Positions 50,643 through 60,433 of a stretch of 64,000 nt of DNA are shown in pieces. The notes below the pieces were generated by a model, which saw only the letters and a list, made by a program, of their open reading frames with translations, made no database searches and was not told the origin of the DNA. This DNA is from Flavivirga aquimarina (GTDB taxonomy: Bacteria; Bacteroidota; Bacteroidia; Flavobacteriales; Flavobacteriaceae), in contig NZ_JAUOEK010000066.1 of NCBI RefSeq assembly GCF_030540835.1, positions 30,085 to 94,084 of the forward strand, in the 5' to 3' direction. The translations under genes were made by a program, and so were the position numbers. The first letter of the stretch is position 1, and every line of letters begins with the position of its first letter.

Positions 50643-52730
50643 TTAATTATGGAAATAAATATTATCAACATACACAGTTGCGCTACCGCCAGATGTGTCC
50701 CAAATTAACTGAGTAATATTCGCAAAATCTAAGTTGTAATCTGATAATGGTATAGTAACGCTAACCCATGTTCCTGTGAGGATTTCTGATAAGAAAATAA
50801 TATCTTCCTGTACTGGGTTTAAAGCAGTATTTACAATTTTGAACCCAAGTGTAGTAGCATCAGGAGTATAATAATCAAAATGTAAATATTTAACTCCTGT
50901 TAGGTCTGTTGGGTTTCCATAATCTGTTACTATTCCAGAATAATTTAGAGATTGATATAACCAAATATTGTCCCCAGAAATATTAAAGTCTGATAGGGTT
51001 GTTGTTTGTCCCCAATCAGGGTTTACCTCATTAAGTGTAACACCGGTATAGGCATCACTATAAATAGATATAACATCACTAGCTGCAATGGTTGGGCTTG
51101 GGGCGCTTACCGTTGGTTGAGAACTACTCTCAGAGTAAAAATATAAATTATCAATATATACTTTAGCACTTCCTCCTGTTGTATCAAATATTAACTGAGT
51201 TACAGCTGATGCGTCTATAGCGTAATCTGATAAAGGTATAGTAACGCTTACCCATGTGCCTCTTACAATATTTTCAACAAATTCAATATCTTCCTCGTTA
51301 ACTACAGTATTCACTATTTTTAGTCCTAAAACTTCTGCATCTGGAGTAAAATAATCAAAATGAACATAATCCATAGCTGATAAATCTGTTGGGTTACCAT
51401 AGTCGGTTACTATCCCTGAAAAATTTAATGCTTCATACAACCAAATGTTATTTCCTGATATATCTAGTGGAGTTAAGGTTGTTGTTTGCCCCCAATTTGG
51501 ATTTAATTCACTTATTCCTACATTAGTATAACTATCGCTAAAAATAGAAATTACATTAGCTTCATTTTGTGTTGGGGATGGAGCATTGTATTCTGGTACT
51601 TCTGCCACAGTTGATGGTTTATAGAAGTAAATATTATCAATAAACACTGTTCCTGTTGCCCAAGGGTCTCCAACAAATTTCATTTGGAATATTTCAGTAA
51701 CTGTTAACCCTTGATCTGTATAATCTGAAATAGGAATTTCAATACTTGTCCACTCTCCGGATGTTAAATCGCTCCAAACAGGAGCCTCAGTTACATTTCC
51801 ACCTGCATTATTAATTAATGAAGTTTCTATTTTAATTCCTTCATCTGCAGTCCAAACATCTAGATGTAAATATTGCATTCCAGAAACATCAACAGATGTT
51901 CCATCAGCAAGTGCAATACCTTGGTAGCTTAAGTTAATGTATTGTAACATTTCATCACCGTTAAGATCAAATAATGCCCATCCACTTCCTTGGCCTCCTT
52001 GACCCCAATCAGGAAAGAAGTTAGTATCTGTCACATCATTATATTTTGAACTAAATAGAGAGATTACATCTGTTTCTTCTCTATTAGGCGGTTCTGGTGC
52101 TGAAGCTATAGGTTGTAATATTTCAGTGACTTCAAAATCTTCTTTGTATTCTGTAGTGGCAATAGCAGCCCCCATAACTACAACTCTTATAGTGTAAGTT
52201 CCTGCGTTTTGATATGTGTAAGAAACTGACTCTCCAATGTTAGCACTAACAGGGTCATCAATTCCAGATTCACCAAAATAAACATCGTAAGATATAGCAA
52301 AGTCTGCATTGGCAGTAACGTTTACTTGCTTTGATACTGCAACATCATTAGAGATTGCGACATCAACATTTTCTGGAGCCTTAAAAGAAACCTCTAGGTT
52401 TTGAGTAGCTTCCGTTTTTAGTCCTGTGATTCCAACAGCTTCAATAGTAACCGTATAAGAGCCTTCTTCATAGGTATGGCTTATACTTTCACCTTGTACA
52501 ACATTAGCAGTTTCTTCGGTACCATCACCATAGTTTATATTGAAGTTTGAAGCCCCAGTAGCATTAGGTGTAATTGTAACTTCCCCAGTATTATCTTGAG
52601 TTACTTTGAAAAGTGCTGAAACCTCAGAAGGAGCAATTACTTCATCAATAAAACTCAAATCATTATCATCCTCAGCACAACTTATTAAGAAGACCAAAGT
52701 GAAACTAAATATATATTTTAATGTTTTCAT
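50643..52730 (-). CDS. Surface glycan-binding lipoprotein with PKD-like and three repeated binding modules
   Basis: A 695-residue protein with lipobox LVFLISC (Cys18). Two PKD/Ig-like domains occupy about 32-115 and 118-203. Three related beta-sandwich modules follow at about 212-371, 382-533 and 542-695. Each starts VISxxSxxYxxV, has PxWGQ near residue 30 and ends VYIDNxYF. Modules 2 and 3 are highly similar, including VTDYGNPTDL and WVSVTIPLSDY in both. No catalytic residues are seen. The modules look like carbohydrate-binding domains, and repetition would give avidity for a polymer such as laminarin. It sits directly after susD. Confidence 0.85.
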   Translation of the reverse strand: MKTLKYIFSFTLVFLISCAEDDNDLSFIDEVIAPSEVSALFKVTQDNTGEVTITPNATGASNFNINYGDGTEETANVVQGESISHTYEEGSYTVTIEAVGITGLKTEATQNLEVSFKAPENVDVAISNDVAVSKQVNVTANADFAISYDVYFGESGIDDPVSANIGESVSYTYQNAGTYTIRVVVMGAAIATTEYKEDFEVTEILQPIASAPEPPNREETDVISLFSSKYNDVTDTNFFPDWGQGGQGSGWALFDLNGDEMLQYINLSYQGIALADGTSVDVSGMQYLHLDVWTADEGIKIETSLINNAGGNVTEAPVWSDLTSGEWTSIEIPISDYTDQGLTVTEIFQMKFVGDPWATGTVFIDNIYFYKPSTVAEVPEYNAPSPTQNEANVISIFSDSYTNVGISELNPNWGQTTTLTPLDISGNNIWLYEALNFSGIVTDYGNPTDLSAMDYVHFDYFTPDAEVLGLKIVNTVVNEEDIEFVENIVRGTWVSVTIPLSDYAIDASAVTQLIFDTTGGSAKVYIDNLYFYSESSSQPTVSAPSPTIAASDVISIYSDAYTGVTLNEVNPDWGQTTTLSDFNISGDNIWLYQSLNYSGIVTDYGNPTDLTGVKYLHFDYYTPDATTLGFKIVNTALNPVQEDIIFLSEILTGTWVSVTIPLSDYNLDFANITQLIWDTSGGSATVYVDNIYFHN

Positions 52731-52746
52731 ATCTTATTTTTTATTT

Positions 52747-54228
52747 TTAATAGCCTGGGTTTTGATCCCAATTTCCCCCTGTTAATTCTATTTCTTGTAT
52801 TGGTACTGGGAAAAGTTCATGCTTTCCGGCAACAAAACCATCTATTTCTTGTGCCGCTCTCCCAGTTCTTACCAAATCGAAAAAACGGTGTCCTTCGCCT
52901 ACTAACTCTACACGACGTTCTTTCCAAATATCGTTAGTTAAATTTGACCCAGTTGTTGTTACATCTGCTAACATTGCTCTATTACGCACTTCATTTAAAT
53001 AGCCTTGTGCTCTTGTATCGCTAATGCTACCTCTGTTTAAAGCTTCGGCAGCCATAAGCAAGACATCTGCATAACGTATTGCTTTAGTATTATCGGGATT
53101 TGTAAGTGCTGCATCTGCATTGTTTAAATCACCTAGTCGAGCCATATATTTTCTATTAAAATAGCCCGTTTGTTCATAGCCTGCATTTTCATTATAACTT
53201 GATTCGGGGTTATTTGCTATCCATTGTTCAATATCTAGTATAGAATATTCTAAACGAAGATCCCCAGTTTCAAAAGCATTAACTGTTTCTTGAACGGGCA
53301 CATTGAAGCTATAGCCTGCATCGAATTGTTCTGTTGAGTCAACAAATCCTCTTGGGCCATTAAAAAAGACCGCATAATTGCCTTCTAGACATTGAAAACA
53401 ATCATAGCTTCCACCATCAACATCAGAATATTGTATTTCAAAAACGGATTCAATATTGTTTTGATTATCTCGTTCAAACATATCTGGATATTCTGTAGAT
53501 GTTAATAACCGATGTGGGCCATTATTAATTAAACTTTCTAATACCGTAGCAGCGTCATCAAATTTGTCTTGAAATAAATATGCTTTTCCTAATAAAGCTT
53601 CGGCGGCTCCTTTTGTAATTCGTCCAGTTACGCTTTGTGTATATGGCAAATTAGCAGCTGCAAAAATTAAATCTTGTTCAATTTGTGCATAAACTTCAGA
53701 TTTAGGAGTTCTTTCAATGTCAAATTGGTCACCAAATTGGATACGTTTATCTACTGCTAAAGGAACATCGCCAAACCATTTTACCAATTCAAAATAATAA
53801 AAGGCTCTTAAAAATCTGGCTTGAGCTAGCACACTGGTTTTATTAGAAAAATCGGTTTTATCTTGAAATTCCATGATATAATTAGCACGATTAACACCGG
53901 TATACATCCATATCCAAATATCTCTTAGTTGTGCATTTACGGGGGTATGAATCATATCGTCTATTTCTTGAAAGCCAGGTGTGTCTGTAGCACTTTCACC
54001 GCCACAGAGGCTGTTGTCTGATGCTATTTCTCCTAATTGAAAGTTTTTAGCTGTTGCTTGTAAGTAGTCATAGGCCGCTACTAAAGCTTCTTGATAATCT
54101 GATTCTGAATTGAAAAAATCTTCAGAGTTTTCATCTTGAGACGCAACATCTATAAAATCGTCTGCACATGAAAACATAGCTATAAAAGCAAATAATAGAA
54201 GAATATTTTTAGTTTTTATATTTTTCAT
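52747..54228 (-). CDS. susD: SusD/RagB-family nutrient-uptake lipoprotein
   Basis: A 493-residue protein with lipobox AFIAMFSC (Cys21). It has the SusD helical repeat body, visible in VNRANYIMEFQDK, ARFLRAFYYFELVKWFGDVPLAVDK and GAAEALLGKAYLFQDKFDDA. The C-terminal family block is RYADVLLMAAEALNRG, YLNEVRNRAML, WKERRVELVGEGHRFFDLVRTG. It caps the SusC barrel at the cell surface and helps capture the glycan. It lies 8 bases downstream of susC. The symbol is a family label; the substrate, laminarin, is inferred from the enzymes of the operon. Confidence 0.96.
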   Translation of the reverse strand: MKNIKTKNILLLFAFIAMFSCADDFIDVASQDENSEDFFNSESDYQEALVAAYDYLQATAKNFQLGEIASDNSLCGGESATDTPGFQEIDDMIHTPVNAQLRDIWIWMYTGVNRANYIMEFQDKTDFSNKTSVLAQARFLRAFYYFELVKWFGDVPLAVDKRIQFGDQFDIERTPKSEVYAQIEQDLIFAAANLPYTQSVTGRITKGAAEALLGKAYLFQDKFDDAATVLESLINNGPHRLLTSTEYPDMFERDNQNNIESVFEIQYSDVDGGSYDCFQCLEGNYAVFFNGPRGFVDSTEQFDAGYSFNVPVQETVNAFETGDLRLEYSILDIEQWIANNPESSYNENAGYEQTGYFNRKYMARLGDLNNADAALTNPDNTKAIRYADVLLMAAEALNRGSISDTRAQGYLNEVRNRAMLADVTTTGSNLTNDIWKERRVELVGEGHRFFDLVRTGRAAQEIDGFVAGKHELFPVPIQEIELTGGNWDQNPGY

Positions 54229-54236
54229 AATACTTA

Positions 54237-57200
54237 TTAAAGTTTTAAGTTAATTCCTAATAAAAATGCTTTAGCTGTGGGATAAAACCCTTGGTCTATG
54301 CCACCACCTATTGGAGCCCCGCTAGAAGCAGTAGGATCAAAACCTTTATATTTGGTTAGCGTAAATAAGTTACTTGCTGAAACATAAAGACGTAATTTGC
54401 TGATTTTAGAACCTTCAAGCGATTCATCTGAGAATGTATAACCTAACTGTATATTTTGTAAACGAACAAAAGAACCATCTTCTACATAAAAATCTGAAAA
54501 CAATCCGTTAGGTGTTGAACCATTGGTAACTCTTGGAAATGTATTCCCTGTTCCTTCACCTGTCCAACGATCTAAATAAGAAATAGTTCTATTAGTTAAC
54601 TGTTGCCCACGTTCATAATTACGAACAATTTCATTTCCTACTGATGCAAAAGCATAAGCAGCGAAATCGAAATTTTTATAGTCTATAGATACGTTAAGTC
54701 CCATTGTTGCGTCTGGTAATGGGTTTCCTATATCTACTCTATCGTCTAACGTGATTTCTCCATCTCCGTTTTGGTCAACATATTTTATGTCTCCCGGTTC
54801 TGGTACAATGTCTCCAATTGCTGAAGCATCAATTTCAGCTTGATTTTGAAAAATTCCAGCAGTTTGATATCCGTAAAAATATCCCAGCGGGAAACCTGCT
54901 TCCATTCTTGATGGTTCTGGTTGGCTAATACCAAAACTTCCTCCAACAAGGACGCCTGTATTTGTGTTTACAGAAATAACTTCGTTTTTTAAATAGGTAA
55001 CATTATACTTGATACTAAGTTTTAAATTGTCGTTAAAATTATTTGTATATCCAACAGCAAATTCAACACCTTCATTCTCTACGGTACCTCCATTTACGAA
55101 AGGTGCCCCTCCTGTACCAAGTAGTCCTGAAACTTCTGGCGCCACTAATAAGTCTTCTGTTCTCCTTTTAAAATAATCGGTAGTGATGTCTATTTTGTTA
55201 TCTAATAAACGCATATCAACACCAATATCGAATGTTTTTTGCTTTTCCCATTTAATTTCCGGGTTAGCAATACCGCCACTTGCGGTTCCAATAATCTCTT
55301 CGTTATTAAAGATATAGGTGCCTTCTCCATCTAAAAGGGAAACGTATCTGTAATCTCCAATTCTGTCATTACCAAGAATTCCGTAAGATGCTCTAACTTT
55401 TAATAGGTTAATGAAGTTGTTGTCTTTAAGGAATTCTTCATCAGATGCAACCCACCCAATAGATCCGGAAGGGAAGAACCCGAACCTGTTTTCTGGACCA
55501 AACTTTGTTGAACCATCTCTACGAATTACAGCAGATAATAAATATTTTCCATCGTAATCATACTGTACTCTAGCAAAATATGATAATAATCTGGAGTCGA
55601 AAATGGCATTTACACCACCTCTATCTTCATTAATATTTTCAATATCTGAAGTTAGTGCTATTCTTGCATTTATAGCGGCATTGTCAGCAATATCATGACC
55701 TGTTAAGCCAGTATATTCACCTGTTGTTTTAAATACTGATGTACCTAAAAGAACATTTACATTATGAATATCGTTAAACTCGTTTTGATATTTAATGAAT
55801 GCATCAAACGTATAGTCTCTAAAATAATTTAAGCCTTCAAAAACACTGCTTCTATCTACATTGAAAACTTTGTTGGTTCCAAAATTTGCAATAGGATTAA
55901 AAACGTTAGATCTTACTTCAGAGTAATTAAATTGAATGTTTGATTGTACTGTAAAGTGATCAAGAAAGTTATAAGACAGTCCAGCATTTCCACTTAACTT
56001 CATAACTTTACTTCTGTCATGAGTGTCGTCAATCTGTGCAAGAGGATTAATAACTTCGGCACCTAAACCTTCAGCTAAGGTATAGTCTCCATTTTCATCA
56101 TATACTGTAAAAGTTGGAGCCATATTAATGGCATTAAAAAGGACCGAAGCATTAGAATTTTCGGGAAGATTTCTTTTATTAGTTCGCATTAAAGTAAGAC
56201 CCGAAGTGAATTTAAAATTTTCTAAAAAGTCTAATTTATAACTAGCGTTATTAGTAAAACGTGTAAAATTAGATGCGCTTCCACCTACAATACCATCCTG
56301 TGTTAAAAATGATCCACTATAAGAGTATGAAGAATTTTTACCTCCACCTCTTAAAAGGATATTGTGGTTTTGTATTGCGGCATTTTTAAACACTTGGTCT
56401 TGCCAGTCGGTACCAATGCCTAAATTTGAAATATCTGTAAAAGGAAGTGTATTCCCTCCAGCTGCATAAGCTTCATTAGCGAGTAAGGCGTATTCTGTAG
56501 CATTTAAAACTGGGATTTCTCTAGTTGTTTGTTGAAATCCACCATAAGTGCTATATTCAACTGTAAGCGGCATTTCTTTACGTCCGGTTTTAGTTGTAAT
56601 AAGTATAACACCATTTGCTGCTCTTACCCCATAGATACCTGCTGTGGCATCTTTAAGAATGTTCATGCTTTCAATGTCATTTGGATTGATAACACTTAGG
56701 TCTTCTATAACATTTCCGTCTACCAAAATTAAAGGCCTGCTATCGCCATTAGTAGAAACCCCTCTAATGCTAATTGTTGAGCCCCCACCAGGTGTACCAG
56801 ATTGTGAGGTAATGTTAACACCTGCAACTTGACCCTGTAGAGCTTGTTCAATACGGGTTGGCTTTAGGGCTTCAATGCTCTCGCTTGAAATAACGCTAAC
56901 TGCTCCGGTAATTTCTTTTTTGGTTTGAGTACCATAACCAATAACTATAACCTCATTCAATTTAGCGATATCTTCTACTAGTTGTATGCTTAATTCTTTA
57001 TTATCAGATACAACAACTTCTTGAGTTATATAACCTATATAACTAAATGTAAGTGTTGCACCAACTTGCACATCAGTTATAGTAAATTTACCGTCAAAAT
57101 CTGTTACGGTTCCTTTACTGGTATTCTTCACGATTATATTAGCTCCAGGAATGGGGAAACCAGTATCGTCTTGAACAGTTCCACTAACATCTATATTCTG

Positions 57201-57257
57201 CGCACTTGAATATGCAATAAAAAAGAGTGTTAGAATTTTAAAGAGAGTGTGTCTCAT
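54237..57257 (-). CDS. susC: SusC/RagA-family TonB-linked outer-membrane transporter
   Basis: A 1006-residue receptor with a signal peptide (LFKILTLFFIAYSSAQ). A CarboxypepD_reg-like domain follows at about 20-100 (VSGTVQDDTGFPIPGANIIVKNTSKGT begins it). The plug domain has NEVIVIGYGTQTKKEITGAV, IRGVSTNGDSRPLILVDG and GIYGVRAANGVILITTK, and a 22-stranded barrel completes the protein. There is no STN domain, so it does not signal to an anti-sigma factor. The protein imports oligosaccharides across the outer membrane with TonB energy, paired with SusD. It is the first gene of the leftward operon. Confidence 0.97.
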   Translation of the reverse strand: MRHTLFKILTLFFIAYSSAQNIDVSGTVQDDTGFPIPGANIIVKNTSKGTVTDFDGKFTITDVQVGATLTFSYIGYITQEVVVSDNKELSIQLVEDIAKLNEVIVIGYGTQTKKEITGAVSVISSESIEALKPTRIEQALQGQVAGVNITSQSGTPGGGSTISIRGVSTNGDSRPLILVDGNVIEDLSVINPNDIESMNILKDATAGIYGVRAANGVILITTKTGRKEMPLTVEYSTYGGFQQTTREIPVLNATEYALLANEAYAAGGNTLPFTDISNLGIGTDWQDQVFKNAAIQNHNILLRGGGKNSSYSYSGSFLTQDGIVGGSASNFTRFTNNASYKLDFLENFKFTSGLTLMRTNKRNLPENSNASVLFNAINMAPTFTVYDENGDYTLAEGLGAEVINPLAQIDDTHDRSKVMKLSGNAGLSYNFLDHFTVQSNIQFNYSEVRSNVFNPIANFGTNKVFNVDRSSVFEGLNYFRDYTFDAFIKYQNEFNDIHNVNVLLGTSVFKTTGEYTGLTGHDIADNAAINARIALTSDIENINEDRGGVNAIFDSRLLSYFARVQYDYDGKYLLSAVIRRDGSTKFGPENRFGFFPSGSIGWVASDEEFLKDNNFINLLKVRASYGILGNDRIGDYRYVSLLDGEGTYIFNNEEIIGTASGGIANPEIKWEKQKTFDIGVDMRLLDNKIDITTDYFKRRTEDLLVAPEVSGLLGTGGAPFVNGGTVENEGVEFAVGYTNNFNDNLKLSIKYNVTYLKNEVISVNTNTGVLVGGSFGISQPEPSRMEAGFPLGYFYGYQTAGIFQNQAEIDASAIGDIVPEPGDIKYVDQNGDGEITLDDRVDIGNPLPDATMGLNVSIDYKNFDFAAYAFASVGNEIVRNYERGQQLTNRTISYLDRWTGEGTGNTFPRVTNGSTPNGLFSDFYVEDGSFVRLQNIQLGYTFSDESLEGSKISKLRLYVSASNLFTLTKYKGFDPTASSGAPIGGGIDQGFYPTAKAFLLGINLKL

Positions 57258-57486
57258 TTGATTTAGTTTTTTTAGTTTATGTAAAACTAGCCATCATCTT
57301 TATTGTATCCTTATTTTAGACCTCAACAAAAAACATACATAGCAAAAAAAGAAGCATTTTATTGCTAAAATATCAGTATTGACTAGGTTTTATTAAATTG
57401 ATCTCTTTTTTAAACGGCCTCAATAAAGTACGAAAATACGTCGATGTTGTGGTGTTGTATAGGTAAAAAAGCAACATGTTGTGTGA
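57258..57486 (-). promoter_or_regulatory. Upstream region of the laminarin operon
   Basis: A 229-base gap between the regulator stop and the susC start, the only sizeable gap ahead of the operon. It contains, on the minus strand, ATACAACACC (57460-57451). The same ten bases occur upstream of the regulator gene (60351-60342). The palindrome CAACATGTTG lies at 57472-57481. A minus-strand TATTTTAG near 57372-57365 is a weak -7 candidate. No firm promoter is claimed. Confidence 0.4.
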
Positions 57487-60291
57487 CTATATTTCTAAAA
57501 TATAGTCTGTTAAGCTAGATTCATGGGGTAAATTCATTTTTTTACGCAACCTGTAACGTTTCACCTCTACACTTCGTGACGAAATATTAAGTAGAGGAGC
57601 AATTTCTTTCGATGATAGATTAAGTCTTAGGTAAGCACATAGCCTCAAATCATTTGAAGTAAGAGATGGGTGTTCTTGTTTAATCTTTTTAAGAAAGTCT
57701 TTATCTGCATTATTAAAGGCTTCTTCAAAAACATGCCAATCATCTGTATTATTTAAATTTCTGTCAATTATCTTAATGACGTGTTTTATGTTTTTAACAT
57801 CATTGATATGCTGTAATTCCTTTTTTAAGCTATTTAAAAACTCGTTCTTTTTAATTAAACTCATAGTCGAAATACCTAGCTCACGATTTTTGTTATCAAT
57901 GTCTTGTCTTAATTTTTCGTTATTAAAACGCATGAACTGTTGTTTGTTTTCCGATTCTTTTAATTCTAATTCTCGTCTGGTTTTTTGTAATAAAGCTTCT
58001 CTTTGTTTTCTATAATAACGTTTATAAATATGGTGCATCATTAATGAAAACAATAAAAATATAATTACATAAGCTGATATGAATGTATTAGAAAGGTACC
58101 AAGGTCTCTCAATATTAAAATTAAAAGATGCTATATTTTTAGACATTGAATTACCTATTCTGGCTCTTACATTAAAAACATAATCGCCATAGGGTAAATT
58201 TTCGAATAGCGTATTAGATTCTGATGACCAATTGCTCCAATTTGGGTACATACCTTCTAATTGATACTGATATTCTGTATCAAGGTATTTGTCAAATTCG
58301 GCAACACTAAACGTCAATTCTATATTGTTATCTTCGTTTACAAACTCCCCATTAATATTTTTGCTTACAATTTCCGGGCTTGTAATGATGCTGTGTTTTG
58401 TTATTGAATTTATTGTAATTTCGTAAGACTTTTTGAAAATTTTGTCTAAGTCTACAATAACATAACCTGTTGAGGTACCTATTAAATATCTTTGGTTGTT
58501 AAGATGCGTTATGTTTTCGTAACCGGTTAAACCTCTGGGTAATGACTTTGAAAAAGGGATTTTATTCACCTTTGGAGTATTACTTAGTTTTCCTGGCGAC
58601 ATGTAATTTAGATCTCTTTTAGAAAAATGCCATAAGGTATTTGTTTCTTTATTGAATTCAAGTTTTCCCGAGGTATAATCTTCTTTTGCAAACAGGCTAT
58701 TTAAAATAGTATCTTTTAAAAATTGATTGGTTTTTATATCATACTTTAGAATGCCGCCTTTATAGGAATATAATAAGTCATTATTGTACTTAATAATACT
58801 GGAATTTAATTCTTTACCAAGACCTGGAACTTTTTTTATGCCTAAAACCTTTGTAAAGTTTTCGTCTACATCAATTTTAAAAACACCTTTATACTCGTGA
58901 CTAACAAAAATCTGGTTATTATAAATTTCAAAAAACTTACTCGAAAGATCGAAACCCTCTATTTTATTTTTATACACCCAAGTACCATTGACTTTTTGAA
59001 TAATGTATAGCCCATCATAATTACCTTGTAATAATAAATCTGTTTTGTCTATTGATTTTATATTCCAGGTGCCATATTCTATACCCTTGATTTTGTCTAT
59101 TATATTATTTTTTATAACGGATGTCCCTGTATCGTGTCCACAAAATAGGATATTATCAATTATAGTTAAGCACCAGACGGCTTCTTGAATGCCTTCTACT
59201 AGTTTAAAATCTTCTTCTTTTCCTAAGGGTTTATAAAATAACCCCTGATTTGTACCCAGATACAAATTATTATTGAAAACTGTAGATGTATATATGGTTC
59301 CTATTTTACCTTGTTCATCGGCATAAATGCTAAAAGGTGATTTAACATTCACACAATTAATCCCGTTTTCTAAAGCTAACCATATATTGTTTTCGGCGTC
59401 TTCAAAAACCCAATGAACTGTATTGTTACTTAACCCCCGAAAGGTATCTATGTTATAATCTATAGTTCCATTTTCAGTTAGGTGAAATATTCCATTAGAC
59501 CTAGTTCCTAATATAAAACTATTGTCTTTTAATTGAATGCTACGAAATACACTTACTTCTGAAAGCTTTTTATTTGCAGATATATTCCATTTTGAAAGGG
59601 TTTCATCTTCTAAAATATAAAACCCGTTATTCTCAGTTTCTATTAAGAGATTTTCGTTTTTATTAAAAATATTAACCAGCCTATTTGTTTTAAGAATTAT
59701 ATGATTTGAAACGAGTCTTGATTCACCATTCTCAATTTTGTAAATACCATCTTTGGTTTTTTGATAATAAATAGTTTCATCAACTTTAAACATTTTATAA
59801 ATGATAGTTTCAGAATTAATGATACTATAGGCATCGTCTGCTTTGTTATAAATATATATTCTCTTTAAAGATTGAAATAGAATATAGTCGTCTATGCTTA
59901 TAATATTCCAGAATTCTTCATCTTCTAAAAAATCTATCTTTAATTTTTTAGATAGTGATGTATAATATAGCTGCCCAAGTTCGTTTCTTTGCCAATACCC
60001 AAACTCTCTATTACTACCAGTATATATTAGATTATCTATAACATTAACAGATCTTATAATCGTTTCATTAGGCGACTTATATAATTGCCAATTAGCACCG
60101 TTAAACTCTAGTAGCCCTTTGTTATTTGCTACATAAATATAATTTTCTTTGGATTGAGAAATGGACCAATTTTGAGTTTCTGCTCCGTAGTCTTTTGGCG
60201 AAAAAACCTCAATAGGAGGGTGTTCTTGCGCATGCATAATACTACACACACAAAAAAGCATGTTAAAAAATAAAAGCCAAGATTGTCTCAA
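57487..60291 (-). CDS. Membrane-spanning propeller/Y_Y_Y sensor with C-terminal HTH, no kinase
   Basis: A 934-residue regulator. After a signal peptide (LLFFNMLFCVCSIMHAQ) come about 600 residues of periplasmic propeller repeats (GLLEFNGANWQLYKSPNETI, IWLALENGINCV), then a Y_Y_Y domain at about 650-725 (YQYQLEGMYPNWSNWS). One membrane helix follows at about 735-756 and a coiled coil at about 760-830. The last 60 residues form a LuxR-like helix-turn-helix (LTSNDLRLCAYLRLNLSSKEIAPLLNIS begins it, then RSVEVKRYRLRKKM). There is no histidine kinase or receiver, so it is not a hybrid two-component system. It probably senses a laminarin fragment and controls the operon directly. It is transcribed in the same direction, just upstream of susC. 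Confidence 0.88.
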   Translation of the reverse strand: MRQSWLLFFNMLFCVCSIMHAQEHPPIEVFSPKDYGAETQNWSISQSKENYIYVANNKGLLEFNGANWQLYKSPNETIIRSVNVIDNLIYTGSNREFGYWQRNELGQLYYTSLSKKLKIDFLEDEEFWNIISIDDYILFQSLKRIYIYNKADDAYSIINSETIIYKMFKVDETIYYQKTKDGIYKIENGESRLVSNHIILKTNRLVNIFNKNENLLIETENNGFYILEDETLSKWNISANKKLSEVSVFRSIQLKDNSFILGTRSNGIFHLTENGTIDYNIDTFRGLSNNTVHWVFEDAENNIWLALENGINCVNVKSPFSIYADEQGKIGTIYTSTVFNNNLYLGTNQGLFYKPLGKEEDFKLVEGIQEAVWCLTIIDNILFCGHDTGTSVIKNNIIDKIKGIEYGTWNIKSIDKTDLLLQGNYDGLYIIQKVNGTWVYKNKIEGFDLSSKFFEIYNNQIFVSHEYKGVFKIDVDENFTKVLGIKKVPGLGKELNSSIIKYNNDLLYSYKGGILKYDIKTNQFLKDTILNSLFAKEDYTSGKLEFNKETNTLWHFSKRDLNYMSPGKLSNTPKVNKIPFSKSLPRGLTGYENITHLNNQRYLIGTSTGYVIVDLDKIFKKSYEITINSITKHSIITSPEIVSKNINGEFVNEDNNIELTFSVAEFDKYLDTEYQYQLEGMYPNWSNWSSESNTLFENLPYGDYVFNVRARIGNSMSKNIASFNFNIERPWYLSNTFISAYVIIFLLFSLMMHHIYKRYYRKQREALLQKTRRELELKESENKQQFMRFNNEKLRQDIDNKNRELGISTMSLIKKNEFLNSLKKELQHINDVKNIKHVIKIIDRNLNNTDDWHVFEEAFNNADKDFLKKIKQEHPSLTSNDLRLCAYLRLNLSSKEIAPLLNISSRSVEVKRYRLRKKMNLPHESSLTDYILEI

Positions 60292-60388
60292 AAAACATTA
60301 GTTGTTGTATGACTAATATACTAAAAATAAGGTTTGTAAGAGGTGTTGTATGGTTTTTGTATGGTTTTACAAGAAACTATTTAACAAG

Positions 60389-60411
60389 AAACCCGCTACA
60401 AGAGCGGGTTT
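60389..60411 (-). terminator. Terminator after the DUF2807 gene
   Basis: AAACCCGCT (60389-60397) and AGCGGGTTT (60403-60411) form a GC-rich 9-base stem with a 5-base loop. It lies 23 bases past the end of the leftward DUF2807 gene and is followed leftwards by CTTGTT. Confidence 0.7.
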
Positions 60412-60433
60412 GTTATTCTTAAAAAATTATTAT

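Noticed and set aside
57487..60291. Hybrid two-component system (HTCS) call for the locus regulator
   Set aside because: No HisKA, HATPase or receiver domain is present between the membrane helix and the HTH.
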